Below are positions 1 through 13,506 of a stretch of DNA of 64,000 nt, piece after piece (the stretch's first letter is position 1; the number at the start of each line of letters is the position of its first letter). Source of the stretch: an uncultured bacterium. Lineage in GTDB: Bacteria; Bacillota_I; Bacilli_A; Acholeplasmatales; Anaeroplasmataceae. The notes below the pieces were generated by a model. The model did not search any database and had not been told where the DNA came from. It was given only the letters and a program-made list of their open reading frames with translations. The stretch spans positions 1 to 64,000 of the forward strand of contig CASETY010000006.1 in the NCBI GenBank assembly GCA_949291115.1, read 5' to 3'. Both the position numbers and the translations under genes were made by a program.

Positions 1-6
1 GTAAAT

Positions 7-60
7 AAAAGAGTATTAGCTATGATTGTTTTGCTTTAATCTATGCTAATACTCTTTTTT
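7..60. terminator. Bidirectional terminator after guaA
   Basis: A 14-bp inverted repeat (AAAAGAGTATTAGC / GCTAATACTCTTTT) with T-rich ends on both strands lies downstream of the guaA stop. It would end the purine operon on the minus strand. The 61-214 stretch between it and guaA is plain AT-rich sequence with a few imperfect TTTATAG repeats; I see no gene there. Confidence 0.75.
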
Positions 61-214
61 AATTACTAGTATTCTAAATTTATAATTTTATTAATAATAT
101 TTTAAAGCTATACTACAAATAATTTATAGTTCTAATAATCATTATTTATAGTTATAATACTTTTTGTTTATAGCTCTAAACACTAAATACTACTTAGAAT
201 TTAAAGAACCTTAA

Positions 215-1753
215 TTATTCAAATTCAATAGTTGCTGGTGGTTTGGAAGTACAATCATAAAGTACTCTATTAACACCTTTAACTTCATTAACAATTCTTC
301 TTGATACAATATCTAAAACATCGTAAGGAATTTTAGCCCAATCGGCAGTCATAAAATCACTAGTTAACACAGCTCTTAGGCAAACAGCGTAGTCATATGT
401 CCTTTCATCACCCATAACACCAACTGATTGCATATTAGTTAAAGCTGCAAAATATTGACTAAGTGTTTTATCTAAACCAGCTTTTTTAATTTCTTCTCGA
501 TAAATATAGTCGGCATCTTGTACTATTTTTACTTTTTCACCAGTTACTTCACCAATTATTCTGATACCTAAACCAGGACCTGGGAATGGTTGGCGGAAAA
601 CTAAATAATCTGGTAAGCCAAGTTCTAAGCCAACTTTTCTTACTTCATCTTTAAATAATAATCTTAAAGGTTCAACAATTTCTTTAAAATCAACTACTGA
701 TGGTAAACCTCCAACATTATGATGTGATTTGATAACAGCTGATTTACCAAGACCACTTTCAATAACATCGGGATAAATAGTCCCTTGGACTAAATAATCA
801 ACTTTACCTATTTTTTTAGCTTCTTCTTCAAAAACTTTGATAAATTCATTGCCAATGATTTTTCTTTTCTTTTCTGGATCGGTCACACCTTTTAAAGCTT
901 TATAAAATCTTTCTTTAGCATCAACTTTAATAAAGTTTAAATCATAATGACCATTCTTACCAAAAATTTCTTCAACTTCTTCACTCTCATTTTTGCGAAG
1001 AAGACCATGATCAACAAATACACAAGTAAGATTTTTGCCACAAGCTTTCGCAAGTAAAATAGCGGCTACCGAACTATCTACACCACCTGATAAAGCGCAT
1101 AAAACTTTACCATCTTTGATTTTTTCTTTTAATTCTAAAATTTTATCTTTAACAAAATCAGTCATTTGCCAATCTTTATTAACTTGACAAACATTAACTA
1201 AAAAATTGTTTAATAAAGTATTACCATATTCAGTATGCATCACTTCCGGATGGAATTGAACTGCATATAATTTTTTATCTGCATTTTCAAAAGCTGCATA
1301 AGGACAGTCTTTAGAAAAAGCTATCTTCTTAAAACCGCTAGGTAATTTACTAACATAATCAGTATGGCTCATCCACACAACATTTTCACTTGGAATTTCT
1401 TTAAATAATAACGACTGATTATCGCTTGAAATAAGGGTTTTTCCATATTCTGAAGTCAAAGCTTTTTCAACTTTTCCACCAAGTAAATGAGCCATTAATT
1501 GGGATCCGTAACAAATACCTAAAATAGGAATGTTTAAATCAAAAATTCCCTTATCACATAAAGGTGAATCCTCTAGGTAACAACTATTAGGACCACCTGT
1601 AAAGATAATACCTTTAGGATTATATTCTTTTATTTTTTCAATAGACATTGTATAAGGATGCACTTCTGCATAAACATTCAAGTCACGAACACGTCTACAA
1701 ATCAACTGATTATACTGACCACCAAAATCTAAAACTAATATCTTTTCATGCAT
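215..1753 (-). CDS. guaA: GMP synthase (glutamine-hydrolysing)
   Basis: Converts XMP to GMP with ATP and glutamine. The N-terminal class I glutamine amidotransferase domain (about residues 1-190) shows the nucleophile motif [10 protein letters not shown] and the partner motif VQFHPEV. The central ATP pyrophosphatase P-loop SGGVDSS follows near residue 220, and the C-terminal dimerisation domain ends in [12 protein letters not shown], the usual GuaA tail. The length of 512 residues is normal. It is the last gene of the purine operon, 9 bp after guaB, and is followed by a strong terminator. Pairing with guaB puts both IMP-to-GMP steps together. Confidence 0.97.
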   Translation of the reverse strand: MHEKILVLDFGGQYNQLICRRVRDLNVYAEVHPYTMSIEKIKEYNPKGIIFTGGPNSCYLEDSPLCDKGIFDLNIPILGICYGSQLMAHLLGGKVEKALTSEYGKTLISSDNQSLLFKEIPSENVVWMSHTDYVSKLPSGFKKIAFSKDCPYAAFENADKKLYAVQFHPEVMHTEYGNTLLNNFLVNVCQVNKDWQMTDFVKDKILELKEKIKDGKVLCALSGGVDSSVAAILLAKACGKNLTCVFVDHGLLRKNESEEVEEIFGKNGHYDLNFIKVDAKERFYKALKGVTDPEKKRKIIGNEFIKVFEEEAKKIGKVDYLVQGTIYPDVIESGLGKSAVIKSHHNVGGLPSVVDFKEIVEPLRLLFKDEVRKVGLELGLPDYLVFRQPFPGPGLGIRIIGEVTGEKVKIVQDADYIYREEIKKAGLDKTLSQYFAALTNMQSVGVMGDERTYDYAVCLRAVLTSDFMTADWAKIPYDVLDIVSRRIVNEVKGVNRVLYDCTSKPPATIEFE

Positions 1754-1762
1754 AAATTTGAC

Positions 1763-4530
<2,768 letters not shown>

Positions 4531-4548
4531 ACGTTTCTCCTTCTAGTT

Positions 4549-4695
4549 TATTTATTTGGTCATCTAGTTAATTTTATTTGGTCATTTATTGGGTCATTTT
4601 GTAAAAAACATTGGAATTAAGCCAAAATTATATTTAATAAAAATAATTTATTTGGTCATTTACTTAATTTTATTTGGTCATTTATTGGGTCATTT
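4549..4695. repeat. TTTGGTCA direct-repeat cluster
   Basis: Two roughly 48-bp direct repeats (4549-4600 and 4646-4695) each contain TTTATTTGGTCA, then TTTATTTGGTCATTTATT, then GGGTCATT. The right copy includes the last codons (MTQ-stop) of the AlbA gene, so that gene's tail has been duplicated toward purB. The same core occurs upstream of the AlbA gene at 6042-6087. The repeats could be regulator binding sites or a scar of local duplication. Confidence 0.7.
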
Positions 4696-6025
4696 GTCTA
4701 ATAAAATAACCGCCTGTTTTTTTAGAGCCCTTAAAAATAACATATTTTTCAAGTTTTCTTTTTAATGCGTTTCTTATTACATCTATTGTTACTTTTGTAT
4801 TATTATCTAATAAAATATTATATATATCATTAACTTTTATTCCTGGATACACATTAATTATTTTTAGAATTTCTAAATCATCATCATTTAAAGAATTATC
4901 GACAAATGATATATCATTATTTGGTTTGTTTTGGTTATCTTTATAGTTTAAATTAGGAAGATAGACATAAAAATGATTATCAGTACTTTCAAATTTTGGT
5001 TTTAAAGAACTATTAGCGTATGCTGATTGAATCCTTAGAATACCCATACCAAAATTTTCAATAATTTTTAATTTGTCAAACACATGTACAAGTTTTGGAT
5101 TACGATATGTTTGAGTTCCATTTAATATTTCTTCTAAAGTGGCATTAAAAATTCCACCAGGATTAGATATTTTAACTTTATCTGGATAAAAATATATTGA
5201 AATATCTGAGCGAATAAAATAATTAGCATGGCAAAAAGCATTTACGATAGCCTCTCTTAAAGCAATCTCTGGATATGATTTTTGCTCAATTCTCATAAAT
5301 GTACTAGCATTAATAATTGCAGATGTGTCATTTAAACGTAATACTTGATCCCTTACTTCAAAGAAACATTTTATTAATGAACCAACAAATTCTTTCTTTA
5401 CTTTAAAATTAAGATTTTCATCAAATTCTGCAACTTTAATTTTTATATTAGATTGATCAGATAATAACCACGCTAAATTAGTATACTTTGAATTTTTATT
5501 ATAAAAGCCTAATGAATTAAACGTACGTTTATTTAAAATAACACCTTGTTCATCAAATACATTTTTGAGGGCTTTAAAAGTCAAATCTTGTTCTTCGGAT
5601 TGTCCATTTTCATACACATATGAATTCGAATTCATAATCATTAACAAAATTTCATCTTCATTCACTTTTCTTATGGTACTACCAACTCTTTTATATACAC
5701 CGCTTGGTTTTGGTCCTTTATCTCTTAAAAAATAAGGCTTTTTTTCACCCATTTTAATATTAATTACTAAGACGTTATCGTCATTAAAACTATAATTTAT
5801 TAAATTACTAGGAGATGGGTAAAAAGAATCTTCTAACCAATTTGCTAATTTATTATTAATGGCATCTTTATCTAAATTTTTAACGAAATCTCCATTTATA
5901 GTACCATCATCGTTTACACCAACATAAATTGTTCCACCTGATGTGTTTAAAAAAGCCAAGATTTCTTTTTTTATGTCATCAACCATTTCCCTTTTTAATT
6001 CTGTTCTAGCATCTTCAAAATACAT
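4682..6025 (-). CDS. AlbA_2 / HATPase_c_4 / winged-helix protein
   Basis: A 447-residue member of the divergent-AAA/Schlafen-like AlbA_2 family, often annotated as ATP-binding protein or transcriptional regulator. Visible parts are an N-terminal AlbA_2 domain with FLNTSGGTIYVGVNDDG (about 26-42), a GHKL-type ATPase-like domain with ALREAIVNAFCHANY (about 255), SNPGGI and the NFGMGI motif, and a C-terminal winged helix (about 380-447, ending GGYFIRQ). Its cellular function is not established. It sits inside the purine operon between folD and purB but has its own promoter with a palindrome in the spacer, so autoregulation is plausible. A decayed relative lies at 56105-57090. It may have been inserted into an older pur operon. 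Confidence 0.8.
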   Translation of the reverse strand: MYFEDARTELKREMVDDIKKEILAFLNTSGGTIYVGVNDDGTINGDFVKNLDKDAINNKLANWLEDSFYPSPSNLINYSFNDDNVLVINIKMGEKKPYFLRDKGPKPSGVYKRVGSTIRKVNEDEILLMIMNSNSYVYENGQSEEQDLTFKALKNVFDEQGVILNKRTFNSLGFYNKNSKYTNLAWLLSDQSNIKIKVAEFDENLNFKVKKEFVGSLIKCFFEVRDQVLRLNDTSAIINASTFMRIEQKSYPEIALREAIVNAFCHANYFIRSDISIYFYPDKVKISNPGGIFNATLEEILNGTQTYRNPKLVHVFDKLKIIENFGMGILRIQSAYANSSLKPKFESTDNHFYVYLPNLNYKDNQNKPNNDISFVDNSLNDDDLEILKIINVYPGIKVNDIYNILLDNNTKVTIDVIRNALKRKLEKYVIFKGSKKTGGYFIRQMTQ

Positions 6026-6041
6026 ATTTTCACCTCGTTTG

Positions 6042-6091
6042 TTTGGTCATTGTTATAATTATATTATAATTTATTTGACCAAATAAAACAA
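6042..6091 (-). promoter_or_regulatory. Promoter and palindromic operator of the AlbA gene
   Basis: On the minus strand, TTGTTT (6086-6091) and TATAAT (6063-6068) are separated by exactly 17 bp. The spacer region contains the 18-bp palindrome TTTATTTGGTCAAATAAA (6070-6087). A further TTTGGTCA half-site follows at 6043-6050, before the ribosome-binding site. This layout suggests a repressor that blocks RNA polymerase. The same core is repeated at the other end of the gene. Confidence 0.6.
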
Positions 6092-6093
6092 GT

Positions 6094-6951
6094 CTACTTT
6101 TTAAAATGACCTAAATAAGCAATAAATGTATTTTCTAATAAACAACAGATGGTCATTGGGCCAACACCACCAGGAACTTTAGTTATATATGATGCCTTCA
6201 AAGAAACATTGTCAAAGTCAACATCACCACATAATTTATTAGTTAGTGGATCTTTATTAGCTCCTACGTCGATAACAACCGCTCCTTCTTTAACCATATC
6301 TGCAGTTATATATTTAGCTTTTCCTAAACAAGCAATTAAAATGTCTGCCTCTTTAGTAATAGAAGCTAAATCTTTAGTTCTAGAATGACAAATAGTAACT
6401 GTAGCATTTCTATCTAACAACATTTTAGCCATCGGCATACCAACAATGTTAGAACGACCTACAACAACCGCCCTCTTACCTTCAATAGTAATGTTTTTGC
6501 TATCTAATAAAGTAATGACTCCTTTAGGTGTACAAGGACTTATACCTGTTTGTTTTAAATATAAAGATGCAACATTACGGGGATGAAAACCATCAACATC
6601 TTTACTTGGATCAACTAAATTAATTATATAATCGGTATTAATATGTTTTGGTAAAGGCAATTGAACTAAAATACCATCTACACTATTATCATTATTTAAT
6701 TCTCTTATTTTATTTTCAACATCTATTTCTTTTATATCTTCTTGATAATGATAAGTATCGATTAAAATACCAACTTCTTTAGCTGCTTTTTCTTTACCTT
6801 TAACATAAGATAAAGAACCCATATCATTACCAACTAAAATTACCGCTAATTTAGGTACACGACCATGAATCTTAGCTGCCACTAAGATATCTTTACTTAA
6901 TCTTTCTCTAATGCTTAAAGCTAATTTAGTACCACTTATAACAATTGACAT
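6094..6951 (-). CDS. folD: Methylenetetrahydrofolate dehydrogenase/cyclohydrolase
   Basis: Bifunctional enzyme making 10-formyl-THF, the one-carbon donor used by PurN and PurH in the same operon. The 285-residue protein carries the family motifs YVKGKEKAAKEVGI (catalytic Lys region), DGILVQLPLPKHI, the NADP-binding stretch VVGRSNIVGMP, and PGGVGPMT near the C-terminus. The start has a good AGAGGG ribosome-binding site. It lies 56 bp after purD and supplies cofactor for two purine steps, so its place in the operon makes sense. Confidence 0.96.
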   Translation of the reverse strand: MSIVISGTKLALSIRERLSKDILVAAKIHGRVPKLAVILVGNDMGSLSYVKGKEKAAKEVGILIDTYHYQEDIKEIDVENKIRELNNDNSVDGILVQLPLPKHINTDYIINLVDPSKDVDGFHPRNVASLYLKQTGISPCTPKGVITLLDSKNITIEGKRAVVVGRSNIVGMPMAKMLLDRNATVTICHSRTKDLASITKEADILIACLGKAKYITADMVKEGAVVIDVGANKDPLTNKLCGDVDFDNVSLKASYITKVPGGVGPMTICCLLENTFIAYLGHFKK

Positions 6952-7007
6952 ATATAAAACCCTCTTTTTTTATTTTAAATATAATTATATAGCTTAAAAC
7001 CTATTTT

Positions 7008-8255
7008 TTAAAGAGAATCTTTACCAATGTCCTTACGATAAAATAAATTAGCACATTCGATAGAATCAACCATATCATAAGTTAAATCCTTAGCTTCTTC
7101 TAAAGTATAACCTTGATTTACAACCATTAGAACACGACCACCATTAGTATATAACTTATCATCATTAATCTTAGTACCCATATGGAAAACATAACCATTT
7201 TCAAAAGGTGGAATAAAAATCTCAAAATTCTTTTGATAAGTTTTTGGATAACCTTTAGAAGCTAAAACAACCCCTAAAGTCGGTCTATTATCCCAAATTA
7301 ATTCAGGTTCTTTATCATTTAAAATATCAATAATAGCTTGATATAAATCACTTTTTAAACAAGGTAAGACAACTTCTGTTTCAGGATCACCAAAGCGAGC
7401 ATTAAATTCAATAACTTTAATACCATCTTTAGTCTTCATTAAACCACCATATAAAATCCCGGTAAAAGGATTATTTTCTTTAACGAGTGCCTTAGCCATC
7501 TTTACCATAATTTCTTCATAACTATAATTAATATCTTCATTAGTTAAAAACTTAAGTCGTGTATAAGCTCCCATACCACCAGTATTAGGACCTAAATCAT
7601 TATCAAAAGCTCTTTTATGATCTTGAGCAGGAATCATTTTATAAACATTTTCCTTATTAACAAAACACATGAAAGAAAATTCTTTACCAACTAAATATTC
7701 TTCAATAACCACACTACTTTTACCAAATTCATGTGCTACTAACATATCATTTAAAGTAACTTTAGCCTCTTCAAAATTATTAACAATAACTACACCTTTA
7801 CCTAAAGCTAAACCATCATATTTTAAAACTAGTGGATAAGTGTTATTAGACTTAACATAATTTATAGCGCTATCATAATCACTAAACACTTCATAAGAAG
7901 CAGTTGGTATATTATACTTTTTCATAATATCTTTAGCATAGGCTTTACTAGATTCAACCATTGTAGCTTTTTTAGTTGGACCAAATATCTTTAAACCATG
8001 TTTATTAAACTCATCAACAATACCTAAAGCCAAGCTAGCTTCTGGACCAACAATAGTTAAATCAATTTTTTCTTTTAAGGCAAAATTAACTAAACCATCA
8101 ACATCATCTACAGCAATAGGGACTAAAATCGCATAACGAGCCATGCCAGGATTACCTGGTGCGGCAAATAAAAAATCAATTTTTTCGCTTTCTTTTAGCT
8201 TCATGCAAATGGCATCACATCTGCCACCACTACCAATAACTAAAACCTTATTCAT
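7008..8255 (-). CDS. purD: Phosphoribosylamine-glycine ligase (GAR synthetase)
   Basis: Joins phosphoribosylamine to glycine using ATP. The 415-residue ATP-grasp protein opens with VLVIGSGGRCDAI and includes the GPEASLALGIVD region, the ATP-grasp segment LVLKYDGLALGKGVVIV near residue 143, and the family signature FNARFGDPETEVVL near 285. The family usually reads GGREHA at the N-terminus; here it is GGRCDA, a small departure. Its start overlaps the purH stop by one base, implying coupling. Confidence 0.96.
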   Translation of the reverse strand: MNKVLVIGSGGRCDAICMKLKESEKIDFLFAAPGNPGMARYAILVPIAVDDVDGLVNFALKEKIDLTIVGPEASLALGIVDEFNKHGLKIFGPTKKATMVESSKAYAKDIMKKYNIPTASYEVFSDYDSAINYVKSNNTYPLVLKYDGLALGKGVVIVNNFEEAKVTLNDMLVAHEFGKSSVVIEEYLVGKEFSFMCFVNKENVYKMIPAQDHKRAFDNDLGPNTGGMGAYTRLKFLTNEDINYSYEEIMVKMAKALVKENNPFTGILYGGLMKTKDGIKVIEFNARFGDPETEVVLPCLKSDLYQAIIDILNDKEPELIWDNRPTLGVVLASKGYPKTYQKNFEIFIPPFENGYVFHMGTKINDDKLYTNGGRVLMVVNQGYTLEEAKDLTYDMVDSIECANLFYRKDIGKDSL

Positions 8256-9784
8256 TAGTGTTTAAAATGTCTCCTTCCTGTAAATAACATTGGAATATTA
8301 GCTTCATTACAAACAACAATTGAATCTTGGTCTCTTACTGAACCACCAGGTTGAACGATAGCTTTAATACCATGTTCTACTGCAAATTTAGCGCAATCAT
8401 CAAAAGGGAAGAATCCGTCAGAAGCTAAAACTAAGTCTTCATTATGTTTAAAACTTAAAGCTTCGTTATAAGCTATTTCTAAAGAACCAATTCTATTCAT
8501 TTGACCAGCACCAACTCCACAAGTAGTGCCATCTTTAGCTAAAACAATGGCATTAGACTTAACATGTTTAACAATTTTAAAGGCAAAATCTAAATCTTTC
8601 AAAGTCTTTTCATCAACACTTGTATTAGTCACATTCATTTCTTTAGTTAAAGATAAAGTATTTAAACTATTATCTAAATCTTGAACTAATAAACCACCAT
8701 TTACAAAAGTAAATTGTTCCTCTTTGGTAACATTATCCATTTTACAAGTCATTAAACGAATATTTTTTTTCTTAGAAAGTAAAGCTAAAGCTTCCTCACT
8801 AAAAGCAGGAGCGATAATTACTTCTAAGAAAATAGGCTTTAATAAATTAGCTAATTCTAAATTAACTTCTCTATTTAAAGCTACAATACCACCAAAAATA
8901 GAAACTGGATCAGCTTCATAAGCTTTCTTAAAAGCTTCTACAATATCACTTCCTAAAGAAGCTCCACATGGGTTCATATGTTTAACAGCCACGGCAAATG
9001 GTTCTTTAAATTCAGAGGTAATCATTAAAGCAGCATTCGCATCTTGAATATTATTATAAGATAAAGCTTTACCATGTAATTGTTTAGCATTAGCTAAAGA
9101 ATAAGATAAATTATCTTTTAATTTATAAAAAGTGGCCTTTTGATGCGGATTTTCACCATATCTTAAATCTTCAACTTTAGTAGCGTGAATGAAATAATCA
9201 TTATTGTTTCCACTAATTTTTTCTAAATAATTGGCAATCATCATATCATAAGAAGCAGTATGACTAAATACTTTAGAAGCCAAATATAAACGATAAGTTT
9301 CATCATCTTCTTTAGCTTTTAAATGATTAATTACATCTTCATAATCATTAGGATCACATACAGCATAAACACTCTTATTATTCTTAGCGGCACTACGTAA
9401 CATTGAAGGACCACCAATATCAATATTTTCAATAGCTTCTTCTAATGTTACATTTTCTTTTTCAATTGTCTTTTTAAATGGATATAAGTTAACACAAACT
9501 AAATCAATAGGAGTAATATTATTTTCTTTTAAAGTCACCATATGACTTTCTAAATCTCTTCTAGCTAACAAAGCACCATGAATGGCTGGATGAAGTGTTT
9601 TTACTCTACCATCTAATATTTCTTTACTATGAGTGACATCTTCAACATATATAACTTTAATACCCGCTTCTTCTAAAACTTTTTTAGTTCCCCCTGTCGC
9701 AATTATTTCAAAACCAAGTTTAACTAATTGACTTGCAAACCAAACAACTTTCGTTTTATCACTAACACTAATTAAAGCTCTCAT
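8255..9784 (-). CDS. purH: AICAR transformylase / IMP cyclohydrolase
   Basis: Performs the last two steps to IMP. The N-terminal MGS-like cyclohydrolase domain (about 1-190) has IATGGTKKVLEEAG and the KTLHPAIHGALLARR motif. The C-terminal transformylase domain includes YGENPHQKA, the catalytic Lys-His of VAVKHMNPCG, and ends QPGGSVRDQDSI...MLFTGRRHFKH. The length of 509 residues is normal. It uses 10-formyl-THF supplied by folD and fhs. It follows purN by one base. Confidence 0.97.
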   Translation of the reverse strand: MRALISVSDKTKVVWFASQLVKLGFEIIATGGTKKVLEEAGIKVIYVEDVTHSKEILDGRVKTLHPAIHGALLARRDLESHMVTLKENNITPIDLVCVNLYPFKKTIEKENVTLEEAIENIDIGGPSMLRSAAKNNKSVYAVCDPNDYEDVINHLKAKEDDETYRLYLASKVFSHTASYDMMIANYLEKISGNNNDYFIHATKVEDLRYGENPHQKATFYKLKDNLSYSLANAKQLHGKALSYNNIQDANAALMITSEFKEPFAVAVKHMNPCGASLGSDIVEAFKKAYEADPVSIFGGIVALNREVNLELANLLKPIFLEVIIAPAFSEEALALLSKKKNIRLMTCKMDNVTKEEQFTFVNGGLLVQDLDNSLNTLSLTKEMNVTNTSVDEKTLKDLDFAFKIVKHVKSNAIVLAKDGTTCGVGAGQMNRIGSLEIAYNEALSFKHNEDLVLASDGFFPFDDCAKFAVEHGIKAIVQPGGSVRDQDSIVVCNEANIPMLFTGRRHFKH

Positions 9785-9785
9785 C

Positions 9786-10352
9786 CTATTCCTCCAACAA
9801 TTTCTTTAATGTTTTTACATATAACCTATGTTCAAGTAAATGAATTCTCTTTTCAATTTCTAAAATATTCATTCCTTCTTGATAATTAATAACTCCCTGG
9901 CTAATAATCTTACCACCATCTACTTCTTCACTTACATAATGAATAGTAACACCGTAAACTTTAACACCATAATTATAAGCATCTTCTATTGCATGAGCTC
10001 CTTTAAAAGCTGGTAATAAAGCTGGATGAATATTAATGATTTTATTATTATAAGCTTTAAGTAAAGTATCACTTATAATCTTCATATAACCAGCTAAACA
10101 AATTAATTCGACTTTTAAAGATTCTAACACCTTCAAGATAGCTTCTTCATAAGTTTTTTTATCCCCATATTTTTTTAAACTAAAAACAAAACTTTTAACC
10201 TTATATTTCTTCGCTCTTTCTAAAACGTAAGCATCTTTCTTATCACAAATTAAACAAACTAAATTAGCTTTTAATTTACCATTTTTTATCGCTTTGGCAA
10301 TAGCTTCAAAATTAGAACCATTACCACTCGCAAAAACCGCTATTCTTTTCAT
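9786..10352 (-). CDS. purN: GAR transformylase, folate-dependent
   Basis: Transfers a formyl group from 10-formyl-THF to GAR. The 188-residue protein shows the formyltransferase fold motifs [13 protein letters not shown] (residues 5-17), [24 protein letters not shown] with the catalytic Asn-His, and [16 protein letters not shown] with the catalytic Asp. The start overlaps the end of purM by four bases (ATGA type), so translation is probably coupled. Confidence 0.96.
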   Translation of the reverse strand: MKRIAVFASGNGSNFEAIAKAIKNGKLKANLVCLICDKKDAYVLERAKKYKVKSFVFSLKKYGDKKTYEEAILKVLESLKVELICLAGYMKIISDTLLKAYNNKIINIHPALLPAFKGAHAIEDAYNYGVKVYGVTIHYVSEEVDGGKIISQGVINYQEGMNILEIEKRIHLLEHRLYVKTLKKLLEE

Positions 10353-11371
10353 TTAATAGTTACACCTTCTTGGTTAGTAACTTCACCAATAACATAAGCT
10401 TTTTCACCATTTTCTTCTAAAAGCTTAATAATTTCTAAACTATCTTCCTTACTAGTAACTAAAACCATTCCAATACCCATATTAAAGACATTATACATTT
10501 CCCTATGATTAATCTTGCCATAACCTTCTAAGAATGGGAAGATAGGGTGAATAGGCCAAGTACCTTCATTAATTAAAATACCTTGCCCATCTTTAATACC
10601 TCTTACCAAGTTTTCATCAAAACCACCACCAGTTACATGCATAACTGAGTGAACTTTTTTAGTTTTAATGGCCTTTAAAACAGGCTTTACATAAATTCTA
10701 GTAGGTGTTAAAAGCACTTCTCCTAAAGGTTTAGTAAAACAATAATTTTCCTTTAAATCTAAATTATTATCACTAACAATCTTTCTTACTAAACTAAAAC
10801 CATTAGAATGAACACCACTAGACAAAAGGCCAATTAAAACATCGCCTTCTTTAACCTTACTACCATCAAGAATTTCACTTTTTTCAACAACACCTACCGA
10901 AAAACCAGCAATATCATATTCACCATCTTGATATAAACCAGGCATTTCCGCTGTCTCACCACCGATTAAAGCTGAATTAGCTAATACACAACCATCACTA
11001 ACACCCTTAACAATTTGTTCAACTAAAGCTGGATAATTTTTGCCAACCGCTACATAATCTAAAAAGAATAATGGTTCTGCCCCTTGCGCTAAAACATCAT
11101 TTACACACATTGCCACTGCATCAATACCGATTGTATCGTGCTTATTCATTTGAAAGGCAATCTTTAATTTAGTACCAACACCATCAGTACCAGATACTAA
11201 AACTGGTTCTTTATAATTTAAAATACTTAAATCAAACAAACCACCAAAAGAACCTATACCACCCATTACACCTATACGATTAGTATTTTTAGTGTGTTTC
11301 TTTATTCTTCTTACTACTTCATAACCAGCTTCTAAATCAACACCAGCTTTAACATATTCTTTTGAACCCAT
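10349..11371 (-). CDS. purM: AIR synthetase (FGAM cyclo-ligase)
   Basis: Closes FGAM to AIR using ATP. The 340-residue PurM has [19 protein letters not shown] at the N-terminus, the [13 protein letters not shown] nucleotide-binding motif near residue 80, [16 protein letters not shown] near 138, and [14 protein letters not shown] near 245. It is encoded 11 bp after purF and overlaps purN. The length and motifs are complete. Confidence 0.97.
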   Translation of the reverse strand: MGSKEYVKAGVDLEAGYEVVRRIKKHTKNTNRIGVMGGIGSFGGLFDLSILNYKEPVLVSGTDGVGTKLKIAFQMNKHDTIGIDAVAMCVNDVLAQGAEPLFFLDYVAVGKNYPALVEQIVKGVSDGCVLANSALIGGETAEMPGLYQDGEYDIAGFSVGVVEKSEILDGSKVKEGDVLIGLLSSGVHSNGFSLVRKIVSDNNLDLKENYCFTKPLGEVLLTPTRIYVKPVLKAIKTKKVHSVMHVTGGGFDENLVRGIKDGQGILINEGTWPIHPIFPFLEGYGKINHREMYNVFNMGIGMVLVTSKEDSLEIIKLLEENGEKAYVIGEVTNQEGVTIK

Positions 11372-11382
11372 ATTTACTCCTC

Positions 11383-12780
11383 CTAGAACTTACCGTCTTT
11401 ATTCGCATCTTCATAACTTTGATATAAAGCCGTTGGATATTTTCCACAAAAACAAGCTGTACAAAGTTCACTGCGCTTACTTGCTTCAAATAAATTCTTT
11501 TCATCTAAAAAGACTAAAGTATCCGCATTTATCATCTTTCTTACTTCTTCTACACTATGATGTGCACTAATTAACTCATCATAAGTAGACATATCAACAC
11601 CATAAAAACAAGGATGTGTAATTTGTGGAGAAGCAATCGCTACATGTACTTCTTTAGCTCCTGCATCTCTTAACATTTGAACAATTCTTTTAGAAGTTGT
11701 ACCTCTAACAATTGAATCATCAATTAAGATAACTCTCTTATCTTTAACAATACTTCTAACTGCACTTAATTTTAATTTTACGCCGCGTTCTCTTAAAGCT
11801 TGCGAAGGCTCAATAAAAGTACGAGCAACATATTTATTTTTAACTAAGCCCATTTCATAAGCTATTTTAGACTCTTCGGCATAACCAATCGCCGCTGATA
11901 AAGAAGAATCAGGTACACCTACTACAATATCACCTTCAATTGGGTGTTGTTTATATAAAAGCTTACCTGTTTCTTTTCTAAAAGTATGGACATTTAAAGA
12001 CTCAATATCACTATCTGGACGAGCAAAATAAATATATTCCATTGCACACATCTTGTTTTTCTTAAAAATAGAATATCTAAAACTTTCCATGCCATTATCA
12101 CTAAAAACAACTACTTCACCTGGATTAACATCACGAACATAAGTAGCTCCTATCGCATCAAAAGCACAAGTTTCACTACTTATAACAAAACCATCTTCTA
12201 ATTTGCCAATTGAAAGTGGTCTTAAACCATATTTATCACGACAAGCATATAATCTATCCTTAGTTAAAATTAAGAAAGAAAAGGCTCCTTCTAACATATT
12301 TAACGCATCAATAATCGTAGGGATTCTATTTTCATCATTACTGTTTTTCTTAATTAAATGCGCTAAAATTTCCGTATCTGATGTAGATTGAAAAATACTA
12401 CCTTGATCTTCTAAATACTTTTTTAATTCCTTAGAATTGACAATATTACCATTGTGAGCTAAAGCAAAATCACCTGAATTATGTCTAAAAAATAACGGTT
12501 GAACATTTTCTAATAAATTACCACCACTAGTTGAATATCTAACATGACCAATGGCGATATTACCTTTTAAACTAGCTAAAGCCCCATTTCTAAAAACTTC
12601 TGTAACTAGACCTTGACCTTTTTGTTTATAAAATGTTTCTTCATCTAAGCTTACAATTCCACAAGCTTCTTGCCCACGGTGTTGTAAACTATGAAGACCA
12701 TAATAAGTTAAAGAAGCGGCGTTTTTGATATTATAAATACCAAAAACCCCACATTCTTCATGCAATTCTTTACTAAACAT
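11383..12780 (-). CDS. purF: Amidophosphoribosyltransferase
   Basis: First committed step of the pathway, PRPP plus glutamine to phosphoribosylamine. The nucleophile Cys is at residue 10 (HEECGVFGI), after a short propeptide-like leader. The amidotransferase domain has the [11 protein letters not shown] motif. The PRPP loop [14 protein letters not shown] is near residue 350. Cys residues at MCAME and near the end ([11 protein letters not shown]) match the positions of the 4Fe-4S ligands of the oxygen-sensitive Bacillus-type enzyme, so an Fe-S cluster is likely. The length is 465 residues. Confidence 0.97.
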   Translation of the reverse strand: MFSKELHEECGVFGIYNIKNAASLTYYGLHSLQHRGQEACGIVSLDEETFYKQKGQGLVTEVFRNGALASLKGNIAIGHVRYSTSGGNLLENVQPLFFRHNSGDFALAHNGNIVNSKELKKYLEDQGSIFQSTSDTEILAHLIKKNSNDENRIPTIIDALNMLEGAFSFLILTKDRLYACRDKYGLRPLSIGKLEDGFVISSETCAFDAIGATYVRDVNPGEVVVFSDNGMESFRYSIFKKNKMCAMEYIYFARPDSDIESLNVHTFRKETGKLLYKQHPIEGDIVVGVPDSSLSAAIGYAEESKIAYEMGLVKNKYVARTFIEPSQALRERGVKLKLSAVRSIVKDKRVILIDDSIVRGTTSKRIVQMLRDAGAKEVHVAIASPQITHPCFYGVDMSTYDELISAHHSVEEVRKMINADTLVFLDEKNLFEASKRSELCTACFCGKYPTALYQSYEDANKDGKF

Positions 12781-12781
12781 C

Positions 12782-13492
12782 TTATAAATTACCTAAACGA
12801 TTATAAATTTCTTGATAAGCTTCGCTAACATGACCAAGATCACGTCTAAAACGATCCTTATCTAAACGATTATGAGTTTTTTCATCCCATAAACGAGCTG
12901 TATCAGGAGAAATTTCATCAGCTAAAACAATCTTACCATCTTTAGTTTTGCCAAATTCAATCTTGAAATCTACTAAAATAATACTCACTTTTTTAAATAA
13001 AGCAATTAATAATTCATTAATACGAGCTGTTAAATCATAAATTTCATTCAATTCAGCATAAGTGGCAGCCTTTAAAGCTACGGCATGATGATCATTAATT
13101 AATGGATCACCTAAACTATCATTTTTGTAACAAATTTCATAGATGACATTTTCCGGTTTAGTACCTTCAGGTATACCTAAACGTTTAGACATTGAGCCAG
13201 CAATAATATTTCTAACAATTACTTCTAAAGGAAAAATAGTTACTTTTTTACATAATTGATCACGTTCATTTAAAGTTTCAATATAATGAGTAGGAATACC
13301 ATTTTCCATTAAATATTTATAGATAATAGTTGAAATCTTGTTGTTTAATTCACCTTTATCTTTAATTTGAGCTTTCTTAACTCCATTATAGGCAGTCGCA
13401 TCATCTTTATAATGCATTATAATTTCATCATCTTTAGTAGTTTTATAAATTTGCTTTGCTTTACCTTCATAAATTTTTTCTAATTTTTCCAT
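12782..13492 (-). CDS. purC: SAICAR synthetase
   Basis: Ligates aspartate to CAIR with ATP. The 236-residue protein matches short bacterial Pur[12 protein letters not shown] at the start, the substrate motif [18 protein letters not shown], and [11 protein letters not shown]...[14 protein letters not shown]. It lies between purL and purF with gaps of 14 and 1 bp, so it is a core gene of the operon. Confidence 0.97.
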   Translation of the reverse strand: MEKLEKIYEGKAKQIYKTTKDDEIIMHYKDDATAYNGVKKAQIKDKGELNNKISTIIYKYLMENGIPTHYIETLNERDQLCKKVTIFPLEVIVRNIIAGSMSKRLGIPEGTKPENVIYEICYKNDSLGDPLINDHHAVALKAATYAELNEIYDLTARINELLIALFKKVSIILVDFKIEFGKTKDGKIVLADEISPDTARLWDEKTHNRLDKDRFRRDLGHVSEAYQEIYNRLGNL

Positions 13493-13506
13493 ATTATCAT
13501 TTCTCC

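Noticed and set aside
4549-4695. Repeats before purB as a small CRISPR array
   Set aside because: Only two long imperfect copies with no uniform spacer, and one copy includes coding sequence.
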